NCBI RefSeq assembly: GCF_022024055.1
Contig: NZ_CP091788.1
Span: 1,488,001 to 1,552,000, forward strand
DNA: 64,000 nucleotides
Source: Prevotella sp. E2-28
Lineage (GTDB): Bacteria; Bacteroidota; Bacteroidia; Bacteroidales; Bacteroidaceae
Direction: 5' to 3'
Of the stretch, positions 34,218 to 44,437 are shown piece after piece (positions within the stretch are counted from its first letter, which is position 1; every line of letters begins with the position of its first letter). A model generated the notes under the pieces. It made no database searches. It was not told the origin of the DNA and saw nothing but the letters and a program-made list of their open reading frames with translations. Both the position numbers and the translations under genes were made by a program.

Positions 34218-35282
34218 ATGTTACCACAAGATAAAAGAATTAATAATCGAAGTATATCCTCTTCTGAAAGTTTACTTTCATCACTGAAGAAGATGGATGA
34301 GGAGAAAGTGAAAATGCTCTTTGTGTTCGAGAAAGAACATTTTATAAGCATTTTGACTATTGGTGACATTCAGCGTGCAATAGTTAAAAATATTGCCTTG
34401 GAAACTCCGGTTGCTCAAGTGATTGATTGCAATAAGAAGTTTGCATATAAAGGCGAAGCTATGAATGATATCCGCGAAAAAATGCTTCGCCTGCGAGCAG
34501 AATGTATGCCCGTGCTCAATGAGAACGGAGAACTTGAGGATGTTATCTTTTGGCGTGACCTTTTTGAAAAAGAAGAAACGGATTTAAGACCAAAGATAGA
34601 CCTCCCTGTTGTTATTATGGCCGGAGGTAAAGGCACACGTCTTAAACCCATTACCAACGTTATTCCAAAGCCCTTAGTACCTGTTGGTGACAAGACTATT
34701 CTTGAGGTCATCATGGATCAATTCGAAAGTATTGGTTGTCACAAGTTCTATATGTCTGTTAACTACAAGGCAGATATGATGAAATACTATCTCAGTCAGC
34801 TTGACCACAAGTATGACATTGAGTTCTTTATGGAGGATAAGCCACTTGGGACAATAGGCAGTGTCTCTCTTCTGAAGGGCAAGATAACGACTCCATTCTT
34901 TGTCTCTAACTGTGATAGTATCAATGAACAAGACTATCGTGATGTATGGGATTATCATGTGAACAATCACAATGATATGACCATAGTGACGATGGTGAAA
35001 AGCTTCAAGATACCTTACGGAGTTATTGAAACAGGTGAGGATGGTCTGATGACCGCATTGAAAGAGAAACCAGAACAAACTTATCAGGTGAATACTGGCG
35101 TGTATATTTTGAATCCCGAGTTAATTGATGAGATTCCAGAGGGAGAGTTCTTCCATATTACCCATCTTATGGAGAAGATAAAAGCTAGAGGTGGCCGTAT
35201 TGGATGTTTCCCTGTAAGTGAACATTCCTGGAAAGACATGGGAGAGTGGCCTGAGTACTTAAAAATGATAAATGTTTTGTAG
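34218..35282 (+). CDS. CBS-domain sugar-phosphate nucleotidyltransferase
   Basis: 354 residues. Two CBS motifs occupy about residues 1-120 and the nucleotidyltransferase domain follows with LPVVIMAGGKGTRLKPIT and IPKPLVPVGDKTILE (near 130-165). This arrangement is known from PtmE/LegF-type guanylyl- and cytidylyltransferases of nonulosonic-acid pathways. No NeuB-type synthase is present in the window, so a different phosphorylated substrate is likely. It may activate the end product of the upstream block as an NDP derivative. Confidence 0.85.
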   Translation: MLPQDKRINNRSISSSESLLSSLKKMDEEKVKMLFVFEKEHFISILTIGDIQRAIVKNIALETPVAQVIDCNKKFAYKGEAMNDIREKMLRLRAECMPVLNENGELEDVIFWRDLFEKEETDLRPKIDLPVVIMAGGKGTRLKPITNVIPKPLVPVGDKTILEVIMDQFESIGCHKFYMSVNYKADMMKYYLSQLDHKYDIEFFMEDKPLGTIGSVSLLKGKITTPFFVSNCDSINEQDYRDVWDYHVNNHNDMTIVTMVKSFKIPYGVIETGEDGLMTALKEKPEQTYQVNTGVYILNPELIDEIPEGEFFHITHLMEKIKARGGRIGCFPVSEHSWKDMGEWPEYLKMINVL

Positions 35283-35324
35283 TATCTTCCATATCATAGT
35301 TTGATAGAAAAATAACCCATAAAG

Positions 35325-36836
35325 ATGCATACGGATAATAAACGAATAGCTAAGAATACAATGTACCTTTATTTTAGGATGTTGTTTTCGATGGCTATTA
35401 CGCTCTATACTTCGAGAGTGGTTCTCGCTGAACTGGGGGGCGAAGACTTTGGACTATACAATGTAATAGGAGGAATCCTCTCTTTACTTTCAGTGTTGAA
35501 GGTTTTGGTGTCCTCTGGAACTCAGCGCTTCCTTAATTTCGAAATGGGAAGAGGGGCATCAAATGAAACTCTTACAGAGATATTTACTTCATCACTAACC
35601 CTGTTTGCCTTCGTTGGTGCTTTGATTCTCCTCTTGGCAGAAACTTTTGGATTATGGTTCTTAAATACTTATTTGGTTATACCAGATGATAGATTATTTG
35701 CAGCAAATGTAGTCTATCAAGTAACAATCATATCAATGTTTGTCTCATTAGTTCAGATACCCTACACATCTGCTATTATGGCTCATGAGAGGATGGATGT
35801 ATATGGATATATTGGTATAGGTGAACCTTTGATAAGATTATGCCTTATTTTGCTAATGCCTTTTCTTCCTGGTGATAAGTTGATAAATTATTCTTTCATC
35901 CTGCTTTCGATTTTTATTGGTGTTACTCTGTTTTACGTTTTCTTTTGCAAAAAGAATTTTGTTGAATGTCGTTTAAGACTATCCAAAAATTGGGCAACAT
36001 GTAAATCACTGGTAAGTTTTACGGTCTGGAACTTATTAGAAACTATCTCAAATTCTTTGAGCGGACAAGGACAGAATATATTACTTAATATGTTTTTTGG
36101 ACCTACTGTAAATGCTGCACGTGCAGTAGCTTATCAAGTTAATCATGCAGTTCAGGGATTTGCTACAAATTTCCTTATAGCAACATTCCCTCAGATAACT
36201 AAGAGCTATTCTGCTGGAAATTATAGTGACTACTACTCACTTATGACAAGGAGTTCAAAGTTTGCATTCCTTGTGATGAGTATAATATTTATTCCAATTT
36301 GTTTGAATACTGATTATATACTAAAGATATGGTTAAAAACTCCACCCGAGAATTCTGCCTTGTTTGTTAATCTTGTCATTGTTGGAATGATAATTAGGAT
36401 GTTTTCAGAACCTCTATATACAGGTATTCAGGCTACAGGTAACATAAAGAAGTATCAGATTGTTACTAACATAGTAACTCTTTTGAATCTTCCATTATGT
36501 TACATATTATTGAAAATATGGCAAGAACCATCTATCGTATTTTATGTAACGATTGGTTTGGCTTTCTTTTTCGTCGTATCAAGACTCTATTTTATTAAGA
36601 AGCAAGCAGGGTTTCCTATTCGTCCTTTTGTGCAAATGGTCATAGTTAAGTGCATAATACCAGCGGCAATAGTATTTTTGCCCCTTTATTATATTAATTC
36701 TTTAACTGAAAAGAATATATATTCTTTTATCGGAATTTGTATTCTCTCCGTTGCATGGAGTTGCTCAATTTTTAGCTTTATGTCAATGAATAAAAATGAA
36801 AGATTATTTGTTAGAAAACTTATCTTTAAGAAATAA
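35325..36836 (+). CDS. Wzx-like polysaccharide flippase (MOP superfamily)
   Basis: 503 residues with about twelve to fourteen hydrophobic segments. The N-terminal RIAKNTMYLYFRMLFSMAITLYTSRVVLAELGGEDFGLYNVIGG is characteristic of Bacteroidota Wzx proteins. It turns the lipid-linked repeat unit across the inner membrane for polymerisation by Wzy (38125). The end overlaps or nearly abuts the next glycosyltransferase. Confidence 0.9.
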   Translation: MHTDNKRIAKNTMYLYFRMLFSMAITLYTSRVVLAELGGEDFGLYNVIGGILSLLSVLKVLVSSGTQRFLNFEMGRGASNETLTEIFTSSLTLFAFVGALILLLAETFGLWFLNTYLVIPDDRLFAANVVYQVTIISMFVSLVQIPYTSAIMAHERMDVYGYIGIGEPLIRLCLILLMPFLPGDKLINYSFILLSIFIGVTLFYVFFCKKNFVECRLRLSKNWATCKSLVSFTVWNLLETISNSLSGQGQNILLNMFFGPTVNAARAVAYQVNHAVQGFATNFLIATFPQITKSYSAGNYSDYYSLMTRSSKFAFLVMSIIFIPICLNTDYILKIWLKTPPENSALFVNLVIVGMIIRMFSEPLYTGIQATGNIKKYQIVTNIVTLLNLPLCYILLKIWQEPSIVFYVTIGLAFFFVVSRLYFIKKQAGFPIRPFVQMVIVKCIIPAAIVFLPLYYINSLTEKNIYSFIGICILSVAWSCSIFSFMSMNKNERLFVRKLIFKK

Positions 36837-36849
36837 TAATTTGAAAAAT

Positions 36850-38052
36850 ATGGATAATAAAAAAGTAAATAAGAAGATAGCAATAATTGGACCCGAATCG
36901 TATCCAATACCTGCTGTGAGAGGAGGTGCAATTGAGTCTGGTGTTACCAGAACTCTTAATATTAATGAAGAAGAAAAAAGACTTGATTTAACAGTATTCA
37001 CTATAAGCGATCCTTTGCTCGAAGAAGCAATAAAAAATTACAAAAATTGTAGAATAATTCAAATTGCAAGAGGAGGATTACTAGGTTTTTTGATAAAGAA
37101 AGTATATCGGGTTTTAAGAAAATTTTCAGGCTATAGGTTGCCATTTCGTTCAGCTTATATGATTCGGATTAATAAATACCTTGAGAAAGAAAACTTTGAT
37201 TTAATTGCTTTCCATACATCACATGAAGAAGTATCTCAGCTAAGTTCCAAAGTAAAGGCAAAGGTTATATATTCTGTAGCATCAGATTATTTGACACCTG
37301 ATATACCTGGAATAACTCAATTAATAGAACGTGTCGATTGTTTTTCATCTAATCAATATATTATTGATCGAATCCATAATTTGTTAGGAGTTGGCTATGA
37401 GAAATTGCACGCGGGGAAAGGCGGGATTGATATTTCCTTGGATTCTAATGAAGTGAGAACTGGAATTAGATATGGAATCAGAACCAAACATAATTTGACT
37501 GATAAAGACGTTGTTGTACTTTATTGTGGCCGTTTAAGTCCAGAAAAGGGGGCTTTACAACTTATCCAAGCTGTTCAAAAAGTTCCCAATTGCAAATTAA
37601 TTGTAGTGGGGGGCGCAAATTTCAGCAGTAATGCTCAAACTGAATATGTAAAGTCTTTGAAAGATGCAGCAAGTAAATGTAATGGTCGTGTAATATTTAC
37701 AGGTTATTTGGATAACCATGATGATTTGAAAAAATATGCCTATGCAGCTGATATTGCAGTTGTCCCATCTATTTGCAATGAAGCAGGATCTGTAGCATTA
37801 TTGGAATTTAGAGTAGTGGAACTTCCTACAATTGCATCTGATAAAGGTGGCATGATTCATAATGCAGCAGGGAATGTCGTTTTTGTTCGATGTGATGATA
37901 ATTATGTAAACAATCTTGCAGAAGCAATTGGAAAATTGGTTCGCAATCCAGAGGAAAGGAAAAAGCTTTCAAAATTAGCACGTATCGGAATTGAAGACCG
38001 GTCATTAGAAGCTAAATACGATAGGCTTTGTGATTTCTATGATAGTTTGTGA
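36850..38052 (+). CDS. Glycosyltransferase family 4
   Basis: 400 residues from ATG at 36850 (MDNKKVNKKIAIIGPESYPIPAVRGG); an earlier in-frame start would overlap the flippase. GT-B fold with the nucleotide-sugar domain containing LYCGRLSPEKGALQLIQAV and VPSICNEAGSVALLEFRV, the E-x7-E signature of GT4. It is AT-rich like its neighbours. Donor and acceptor cannot be told. Confidence 0.85.
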   Translation: MDNKKVNKKIAIIGPESYPIPAVRGGAIESGVTRTLNINEEEKRLDLTVFTISDPLLEEAIKNYKNCRIIQIARGGLLGFLIKKVYRVLRKFSGYRLPFRSAYMIRINKYLEKENFDLIAFHTSHEEVSQLSSKVKAKVIYSVASDYLTPDIPGITQLIERVDCFSSNQYIIDRIHNLLGVGYEKLHAGKGGIDISLDSNEVRTGIRYGIRTKHNLTDKDVVVLYCGRLSPEKGALQLIQAVQKVPNCKLIVVGGANFSSNAQTEYVKSLKDAASKCNGRVIFTGYLDNHDDLKKYAYAADIAVVPSICNEAGSVALLEFRVVELPTIASDKGGMIHNAAGNVVFVRCDDNYVNNLAEAIGKLVRNPEERKKLSKLARIGIEDRSLEAKYDRLCDFYDSL

Positions 38053-38124
38053 CAATAGAGTTTCAGAATGTTTTATTATAATATATAAGTCTTTGCTTAT
38101 AATATTAAGTTATATTATAGATTG

Positions 38125-39393
38125 ATGCAAATAAATGGATTATTACGAAAAGACAACCCATTCGACTACATTGTTTTAGGTTTCATAATGAAGTTGATAG
38201 GTGGTTTCTTGGGTTTTTTCATTTCATACCATATTACGAATGCCTTTTTGGGCGTGATTAGTTGGCTACTTATCATACAAGGCTTATTAAGAATACCGGG
38301 TAAATTAAAATTCCCCTTTACAGGTTTTTATCAATTCCTTTTAAGTTTTTTCTTGCTTCAGTGTCTTGTGATGATAATAAGGGGATACCTAATTGATTAT
38401 GAATTTATATGGTTTACAACAATAGGTGCCATTAATTATCATTTGTTTCAACCTACTTATTTACTATGCTATTTGATGCCGTTTGTTGCGCTAATCCCCA
38501 TTCGTTATTTCAATTTCCGTTTAGTGCTAAACTATTCCATTATATTTGCATTCATTACTCTAATCTTAAGTTTTATATTTCGCAACGAGATAATGAGTTC
38601 GTCGTTACAAATGGCAAGTGGAGTGGGCGAAGATGATATGATGATAGCAACCGATGTCTCCTTTTACAAAAATTTTGCGTTTTTATCATTGCTCTATTAT
38701 TATATCCCCTCAAAAAAATGGAAACTTAATATGATGGGGCTCTTATTAACCTTGCTACTAGTAATAATTGGGGCTAGAAGAGGAAACGTACTTTTATTTT
38801 CTATATTAGTAATAGGAGCTTTGTATTATAGAGCAAAATCTAAATCAAAGTCCACAAGAATATTTGTTATCTTATTTAGTATATCAACCTTTGCGATATT
38901 TATTTATTTTATTCTTCAATCAACAATGTCTGAGTATCTTATTGAACGTGGTTTGGAAGATTCAAGAAGTGCTGTGGAAAATGCTATGCTCAATCAAATG
39001 AGCATAGAAGAATTAATAATAGGCAAAGGCTTAAACGGAAGGTATTTCTGTCCTATACTTGAAGATGATTATCTCAATGGTTGGCGATATGGTGTTGAAA
39101 CGGGTTTTTATAATTTGGTGTTAAAAGGCGGATATCTTTTAGCTATATCTTATGTAATATTATTAGTCATACCAGCTTACAAGGGACTCTTTAAATCTAA
39201 TAATTTATTATGCAAGGCAGGTGGTTTTTATATAGTATATAATCTTATTAGTCTCTGGCCTTTTGGTATTCTCGCGTTTAGATTAGATTTCTTTTTCCTT
39301 TGGATGATGATAGTTTGTTGTATGAATAAGAAAGTAAGACTAATGACCAATAATCAAATAAAGCAAACATTTTTTTACAATATAGAGAAATGA
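38125..39393 (+). CDS. Wzy-like O-antigen/capsule polymerase
   Basis: 422 residues from ATG 38125, with about ten to twelve membrane segments and a large periplasmic loop near residues 260-340 (RGLEDSRSAVENAMLNQMSIEELIIGKG). No strong sequence motif, as usual for Wzy. The assignment rests on topology and position between flippase and glycosyltransferases. The stop overlaps the next start by 4 nt. Confidence 0.75.
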   Translation: MQINGLLRKDNPFDYIVLGFIMKLIGGFLGFFISYHITNAFLGVISWLLIIQGLLRIPGKLKFPFTGFYQFLLSFFLLQCLVMIIRGYLIDYEFIWFTTIGAINYHLFQPTYLLCYLMPFVALIPIRYFNFRLVLNYSIIFAFITLILSFIFRNEIMSSSLQMASGVGEDDMMIATDVSFYKNFAFLSLLYYYIPSKKWKLNMMGLLLTLLLVIIGARRGNVLLFSILVIGALYYRAKSKSKSTRIFVILFSISTFAIFIYFILQSTMSEYLIERGLEDSRSAVENAMLNQMSIEELIIGKGLNGRYFCPILEDDYLNGWRYGVETGFYNLVLKGGYLLAISYVILLVIPAYKGLFKSNNLLCKAGGFYIVYNLISLWPFGILAFRLDFFFLWMMIVCCMNKKVRLMTNNQIKQTFFYNIEK

Positions 39394-40664
39394 AAATACT
39401 ATGGTTTGCAAATACGCCATGTGGTGCAACTGAAAAACTCACAGGAAAAGCCACTATAGGTGGTGGTTGGCTTTACGCTTTGTCTGAAGAGATTATAAAA
39501 ACAGAGGGGATAGAACTTCATATCGCGTTTTACTGGCATCAACAGATGTCACCCTTTTATTGGAAGGAAATTACATACCATCCAGTTCTGATGGAGAGAG
39601 AGGGCACACGCGTTGGTAGACTTATCAATAGATTTATAATGGCTCATGGCAATAGATTAGATAAGCAAGCATTGCCTCGTCTTATGAAAATTGTAGAGAA
39701 TGTTCAGCCAGATATCATCCATATTCATGGTTCTGAAGGAAATTTTGGACTAATTGCATCAAGAGTTCTACCATGCCCTGTTGTATTATCAATTCAAGGC
39801 CTCTTGAATCCTTATTACCAATTTTTTTACAGAGGTTATACCAAAGATGAAATATCAAAAAATGAAACTCTATTTTCTAAGTTGGCAATGAGTGGAATTT
39901 CTATAAGTGAAAAATCATTCAGGCGTAATGCAGAAAGAGAAAGGTTTATTTTAGAGCACGTCCATAACATTATTGGAAGAACATTTTGGGATGAGGCATG
40001 CTCTTTGGCTCTTAATCCCAAACGTTGTTATTATAAGGTTGGTGAAATCATGCGTCATGATTTTTATACAGTTCGTTGGGAAAAACCACAATTCTCTACT
40101 CCATTTGTTGTTACTTCAACTATTAGTAGTGGTATATATAAAGGTACTGAACTCGTATTTAAAACAGCTGCTGTGCTTAAATCTGCAGGTTTTGAGTTTC
40201 GCTGGAATATAATTGGGACTGATGTGAATGACCCCATTATACAATTAGCTCAAAAGAAGGTGAAGGCAAGTGCAGAACAGCTTGGAATTAGCTTACTTGG
40301 ACGAAAGAATGCTTCTGAGATGGTTCAATTAATGACCGCTGCAGACTTATATGTACAGGTAAGCCATATTGAGAACAGTCCAAATAGTCTCTGTGAGGCG
40401 ATGCTTTTGGGTATGCCTGTAATTGCAACTTTTGCAGGTGGAACTGCATCTATGCTTGAGAATAACATTGAAGGACGCTTGATACAAGATGGTGAGCCTT
40501 ATTCACTTGCAGGAATGATTATGGAATTGGCTGCTGATTTTGCTAAGGCAAAAGAGTATGGCTTAAATGCGAGAGAGAAAGCGCAATTTCGACATAATCC
40601 GAAACGTGTATGTGAACAACTATTAAATACCTATAGGTCAATATTGCAACAGCAAGATGTTTAA
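39390..40664 (+). CDS. Glycosyltransferase family 4
   Basis: 424 residues, GT-B fold. Motifs: MKILWFANTPCGATEKLTGK at the N-terminus, IIHIHGSEGNFG, and in the C-terminal domain HIENSPNSLCEAMLLGMPVIAT with the GT4 glutamates. Overlaps wzy by 4 nt and the next acyltransferase by 8 nt. Confidence 0.85.
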   Translation: MKILWFANTPCGATEKLTGKATIGGGWLYALSEEIIKTEGIELHIAFYWHQQMSPFYWKEITYHPVLMEREGTRVGRLINRFIMAHGNRLDKQALPRLMKIVENVQPDIIHIHGSEGNFGLIASRVLPCPVVLSIQGLLNPYYQFFYRGYTKDEISKNETLFSKLAMSGISISEKSFRRNAERERFILEHVHNIIGRTFWDEACSLALNPKRCYYKVGEIMRHDFYTVRWEKPQFSTPFVVTSTISSGIYKGTELVFKTAAVLKSAGFEFRWNIIGTDVNDPIIQLAQKKVKASAEQLGISLLGRKNASEMVQLMTAADLYVQVSHIENSPNSLCEAMLLGMPVIATFAGGTASMLENNIEGRLIQDGEPYSLAGMIMELAADFAKAKEYGLNAREKAQFRHNPKRVCEQLLNTYRSILQQQDV

Positions 40665-41649
40665 TCTGGGGTTGATAAGTAAATACCGTTCAGAATTAAT
40701 GGGTGTAGCCACTATTCTCATCATTCTGTGTCATATGCCAGCCCATGGGGTAGTAATGCCAAATTATTTATCAATTCTACTATCGCACGGTGGGGCAGGA
40801 TGCGATTTGTTTCTATTCCTGTCAGGCTTAGGCATGTATCACTCACTAAATACTAATAAGATGGGAGGGAGGAACACTTTTTCATGGTTTAAAAAGCGGT
40901 TATTCAGATTGTTGGTGCCCTATTTGTTAATTTGTGCTCCAATCTTTGTGGTATTTGCACTTCGTGATCACTGGACGTTGAGTCAATATTTTCTGAGGCT
41001 GAGTACAATATCCTTTTATACAGAGGGATGGGGACTTTGGTTCCTAGCTCTAATTATTGTTTTGTATGTAATAACTCCGTTATTTTATAAGTTGTTTACG
41101 GGGCGAAGCAAGAGGGAGTGGCTATTCTTCCTCATTTGTGTCGCCTGGTTACCAAGCACATTATCATTGTCTCAAGGTTTTTTCTTTAATGTACTTTTCT
41201 GTTTATGTCGTATACCATGTTTCTTACTGGGTTTATATTTTGCAGACGATATTTTGACAAACAAACAAATAAAACTAAGATATGCGAGTGCAGCTATTCT
41301 ATGTCTCTTTATTGCCTCTTTGTTATTGAACAATACAGGCGTAGTTACGATCAGTTATATCTGGATTGAAAGGCTGTTGGTTTTGATTACCTTTGTATTA
41401 ATTATCAACAGGATGAAGCATAATACAATAGTTCTGAATATATTAAAGTTCATGGGTAGCATTTCCTTGGAATCTTATTGTACGAATGTTTTTGTTTTAC
41501 CATTCTTTACATTTATTTCTTGGAAAATTGGGACTATTAGTATTAATCCTGGCAATTGGACATACTATATTTTGGGAACCTCGTTTTGTATCCTAATCTC
41601 TCTGCTAATAAATAAAATAAGTGGTCAAATAATTAAAAGACCTTCTTAA
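40657..41649 (+). CDS. Acyltransferase_3 family membrane O-acyltransferase
   Basis: 330 residues with about ten membrane segments. SELMGVATILIILCHMPAHG contains the family histidine and LFLFLSGLGMY is the usual second-segment motif. Unlike the other three members in this locus it has neither a long G-run nor an in-frame stop, so it appears intact and not subject to slippage. It probably acetylates the repeat unit. Confidence 0.85.
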   Translation: MFNLGLISKYRSELMGVATILIILCHMPAHGVVMPNYLSILLSHGGAGCDLFLFLSGLGMYHSLNTNKMGGRNTFSWFKKRLFRLLVPYLLICAPIFVVFALRDHWTLSQYFLRLSTISFYTEGWGLWFLALIIVLYVITPLFYKLFTGRSKREWLFFLICVAWLPSTLSLSQGFFFNVLFCLCRIPCFLLGLYFADDILTNKQIKLRYASAAILCLFIASLLLNNTGVVTISYIWIERLLVLITFVLIINRMKHNTIVLNILKFMGSISLESYCTNVFVLPFFTFISWKIGTISINPGNWTYYILGTSFCILISLLINKISGQIIKRPS

Positions 41650-41668
41650 TTAACTTTTTTGCTTCATT

Positions 41669-42799
41669 ATGTGTGCTTTACAAATACATGTTGTAGTTCC
41701 TTCATATTCTCCTAATACAGCTACAACAAATAGGATAATGGCCTTTATTAAAGGTTTTTCCGAGCAAAGACTTACTACTCATGTAACCTTCTTAGTTAGT
41801 GATGATAAAGGGTCAAAAGTCAAAGAGGTATTTCCTCATGTTGATTTCATATATATGTGGGATAAATTTCCTATTAAGAACCGGTTGATTAGTCAGATAC
41901 AACTGGAATATAATGCTCGTAGGTATACTAGGTTGTTGCCTAAAGGTGCTACAGTCTTTCTTCCTTGGCCATCTTCCCGGTTAATGAGTTTACTTGTAGG
42001 TAGAAGCGATTTAAAGGTGTTCTATGAAGAAACTGAATTACCAGAGTTGTATTTGATGAAGTTATTTAATATCAAATCATATCTTAAATCAATACAAAAA
42101 TTAACTGGTGTTTTTTTAATATCAACTGCGTTAAAAAAATACTTTATAGAGCATGGCGTGTCTCCTGAGCGGATACATATAGTCAATATGATTGTAGATA
42201 CAACGAGGTTTCATAATGTTCTGAAAGAGAAGAGTCATGAACGTTATATCGCTTATTGTGGCACTGTGACTAGTACTAAAGATGGTGTGGATGATTTAAT
42301 AAAAGCTTTCGCAATAGTAAATAAGAAACATCCTGATGTTAAATTGTTTATCATTGGCCCTATTCCAGGAAACAAGGAGGAAAATGTATTTGTGAAATTG
42401 GTTGGAGAATTAGGCCTGACGGATAGCGTTCATTTTACAGGTATAGTTCCTTATGATAAAATGCCTCAAATACTCAAAAATGCAGAGATATTAGCTTTGG
42501 CAAGGCCAGATAATATACAAGCGAAATATGGCTTTCCGACCAAATTAGGAGAGTATTTATTAACAGGCAATCCGGTTGTTCTTACTAGTGTGGGCGATAT
42601 TCCTCATTTTCTTAAAGATGGAGAAAGTGCTTTAATAGCAACACCTAATAATCCTAATTTGTTTGCGGAAAAATTAAATTGGGCACTTGATTATAAAGAC
42701 GAGTCTGAACAACTTGGACAAAAAGGGAGGTCAGTCGCAGAAAACTGTTTTAATTATAAGACAGAGACTCAGAAAATAATAAATATTATTAATGGCTAA
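41669..42799 (+). CDS. Glycosyltransferase family 4
   Basis: 376 residues, GT-B fold. The nucleotide-binding half has YIAYCGTVTSTKDGVDDLIKAF and ADNIQAKYGFPTKLGEYLLTGNPVV, typical for GT4. The gene is AT-rich. Specificity unknown. Confidence 0.85.
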   Translation: MCALQIHVVVPSYSPNTATTNRIMAFIKGFSEQRLTTHVTFLVSDDKGSKVKEVFPHVDFIYMWDKFPIKNRLISQIQLEYNARRYTRLLPKGATVFLPWPSSRLMSLLVGRSDLKVFYEETELPELYLMKLFNIKSYLKSIQKLTGVFLISTALKKYFIEHGVSPERIHIVNMIVDTTRFHNVLKEKSHERYIAYCGTVTSTKDGVDDLIKAFAIVNKKHPDVKLFIIGPIPGNKEENVFVKLVGELGLTDSVHFTGIVPYDKMPQILKNAEILALARPDNIQAKYGFPTKLGEYLLTGNPVVLTSVGDIPHFLKDGESALIATPNNPNLFAEKLNWALDYKDESEQLGQKGRSVAENCFNYKTETQKIINIING

Positions 42800-42807
42800 G
42801 AAGTAAC

Positions 42808-43371
42808 ATGGGGGTAGTATTTAAAGTATTGATACGTGTAGGGCTATCTTTCTCTTATTTGTGGGATAGTATCTGGGCTCCGTTATGGAAACGTAGCATG
42901 AAACATTGTGGCAAGGGAGTTTTCCTGCGCCCAATGTCTTGCGATATCAAGGGGGTAGAGAATCTGTCCGTAGGAGATGGAACACTTATTCCTAAAGGTT
43001 GCACATTTTACTGTACCAGAGCAGAATTAAGGATAGGCAAGAAGGTTATTTTTGGCCCTAAACCTACAATCATTACAGGGGATCATAGGATAGACATTGT
43101 AGGTAAACATATTATTGATGTTACAGACGCAGAAAAACTGCCTGACCAAGATGCTCCTGTCGTAATTGAGGATGGCTGCTGGATTGGTGCAAATGTGACT
43201 ATCTTGAAAGGAGTAACCATTGGTAAAGGAAGCGTAATAGCTGCTGGGGCGGTAGTGACAAGAAGTTGTGATCCTTATAGTATCATAGGTGGCATACCTG
43301 CTAAGCTTATTAAGATGAGATTCACGCCAGAACAAATAAAAGAACATGAAAAAATATTGAATGAAAGATAA
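42808..43371 (+). CDS. Hexapeptide-repeat acetyltransferase (WbbJ/Maa-like)
   Basis: 187 residues. Left-handed beta-helix hexapeptide repeats run from GVFLRPMSCDIKGVENLSVGDG to WIGANVTILKGVTIGKGSVIAAGAVVT, ending SIIGGIPAKLIKMR. The catalytic histidine of this fold is probably in ITGDHRIDIVGK. A cytoplasmic enzyme that O-acetylates sugars with acetyl-CoA. Overlaps the next gene by 11 nt. Confidence 0.9.
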   Translation: MGVVFKVLIRVGLSFSYLWDSIWAPLWKRSMKHCGKGVFLRPMSCDIKGVENLSVGDGTLIPKGCTFYCTRAELRIGKKVIFGPKPTIITGDHRIDIVGKHIIDVTDAEKLPDQDAPVVIEDGCWIGANVTILKGVTIGKGSVIAAGAVVTRSCDPYSIIGGIPAKLIKMRFTPEQIKEHEKILNER

Positions 43372-44425
43372 TAAGATTCATACTGTTGTAATGGTCGGTA
43401 ACTCCGAACATTCCGGAGGTGGCATAGCTTCTGTCATTAACTTGATTAGAAAAATGCCAGTGTGGGAGAAGTATGGCATTAAGCTGCTTGCAACACAAAA
43501 GGATGGTAATAAGCTGACAAAGTTTTGGTGTGTATTCAAGGCTGCAATAAAAGCACCATTTGTAATCGCTCGCTGTAAGATTGTGCACTTTCAAATGGTG
43601 CCGGGAATTACCCTTTTAACTCAGTTGCCAGCATTACTCTCTGCTAAGTTGTTCCGGAAAAAGGTGGTTATGTCTGTTCATGTTGGCAACCAACTTGAAA
43701 ATTATGCCTCGGACAGGTCCTTTAAATGGTGGTTCCGCAGGGCTGATCTGGTTCTATTATTAGCCAAACGATGGGAAAAACTTTTCAAGGAGTCATACGC
43801 AGATGTAAAGGTATCTACAGATGTCCTTTATAATGCATGTGAAATGCGCCCATTTATTCCAATGGAAGAAAAGAAAAAGCTTATCCTATTTGCGGGCACA
43901 CTTGATAAAAATAAGGCTCTTGATCTTTTGCTTAAAGCATGGGCGAGTATTAAGGACAAGTATCCAGAATGGAGGATTGCTGTATTGGGAAGTGGTGATA
44001 GACCTTATTTTGAGGCGATGTCGAATGATCTTGGTTGCTCAGATTCTGTTTCATTCAAAGGGTATGTTGTTGGAGAAGAGAAAGAGCTTTATTTCCATGA
44101 TGCAAGTATATTGTGTCTTTGCTCTTACATGGAAGGCTTCCCGATGGCTGTTTTAGAGGCTTGGTCGCATGGAATAGCCGTTGTAACAACGCCAGTAGGT
44201 GGCCTTCCAGACGTTATTGAAGACGGGAGTAATTGTGTGGTTTTTCCAACGGGAGATTATATGAAGCTTGCAGAGCAATTGGATAGTTTAATAAGCAAAG
44301 AAAGTCTTCGCATGAGAGTGGGAGAAGAAGGATACCGTTGCGCCCAAAGCAAATTCTCTTCGGAAGCTATCAGTGAAAAGATAGATTTTATATACTCTAA
44401 TCTGCTTGAGAATAATCATAATTAG
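43361..44425 (+). CDS. Glycosyltransferase family 4
   Basis: 354 residues, GT-B. Markers: MVGNSEHSGGGIASVINLIR, ILFAGTLDKNKALDLLLKAW, SYMEGFPMAVLEAWSHGIAVVTTPVGGLPDVI. The E-G-F-P-M-A-x-x-E motif is the classical GT4 donor-site signature. Confidence 0.9.
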   Translation: MKDNKIHTVVMVGNSEHSGGGIASVINLIRKMPVWEKYGIKLLATQKDGNKLTKFWCVFKAAIKAPFVIARCKIVHFQMVPGITLLTQLPALLSAKLFRKKVVMSVHVGNQLENYASDRSFKWWFRRADLVLLLAKRWEKLFKESYADVKVSTDVLYNACEMRPFIPMEEKKKLILFAGTLDKNKALDLLLKAWASIKDKYPEWRIAVLGSGDRPYFEAMSNDLGCSDSVSFKGYVVGEEKELYFHDASILCLCSYMEGFPMAVLEAWSHGIAVVTTPVGGLPDVIEDGSNCVVFPTGDYMKLAEQLDSLISKESLRMRVGEEGYRCAQSKFSSEAISEKIDFIYSNLLENNHN

Positions 44426-44437
44426 CAGTTATAAGAT

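Noticed and set aside
34218..35282. Legionaminic or pseudaminic acid pathway, suggested by the CBS-nucleotidyltransferase
   Set aside because: No NeuB-type synthase or the matching dehydratase/hydrolase genes are present in the window.
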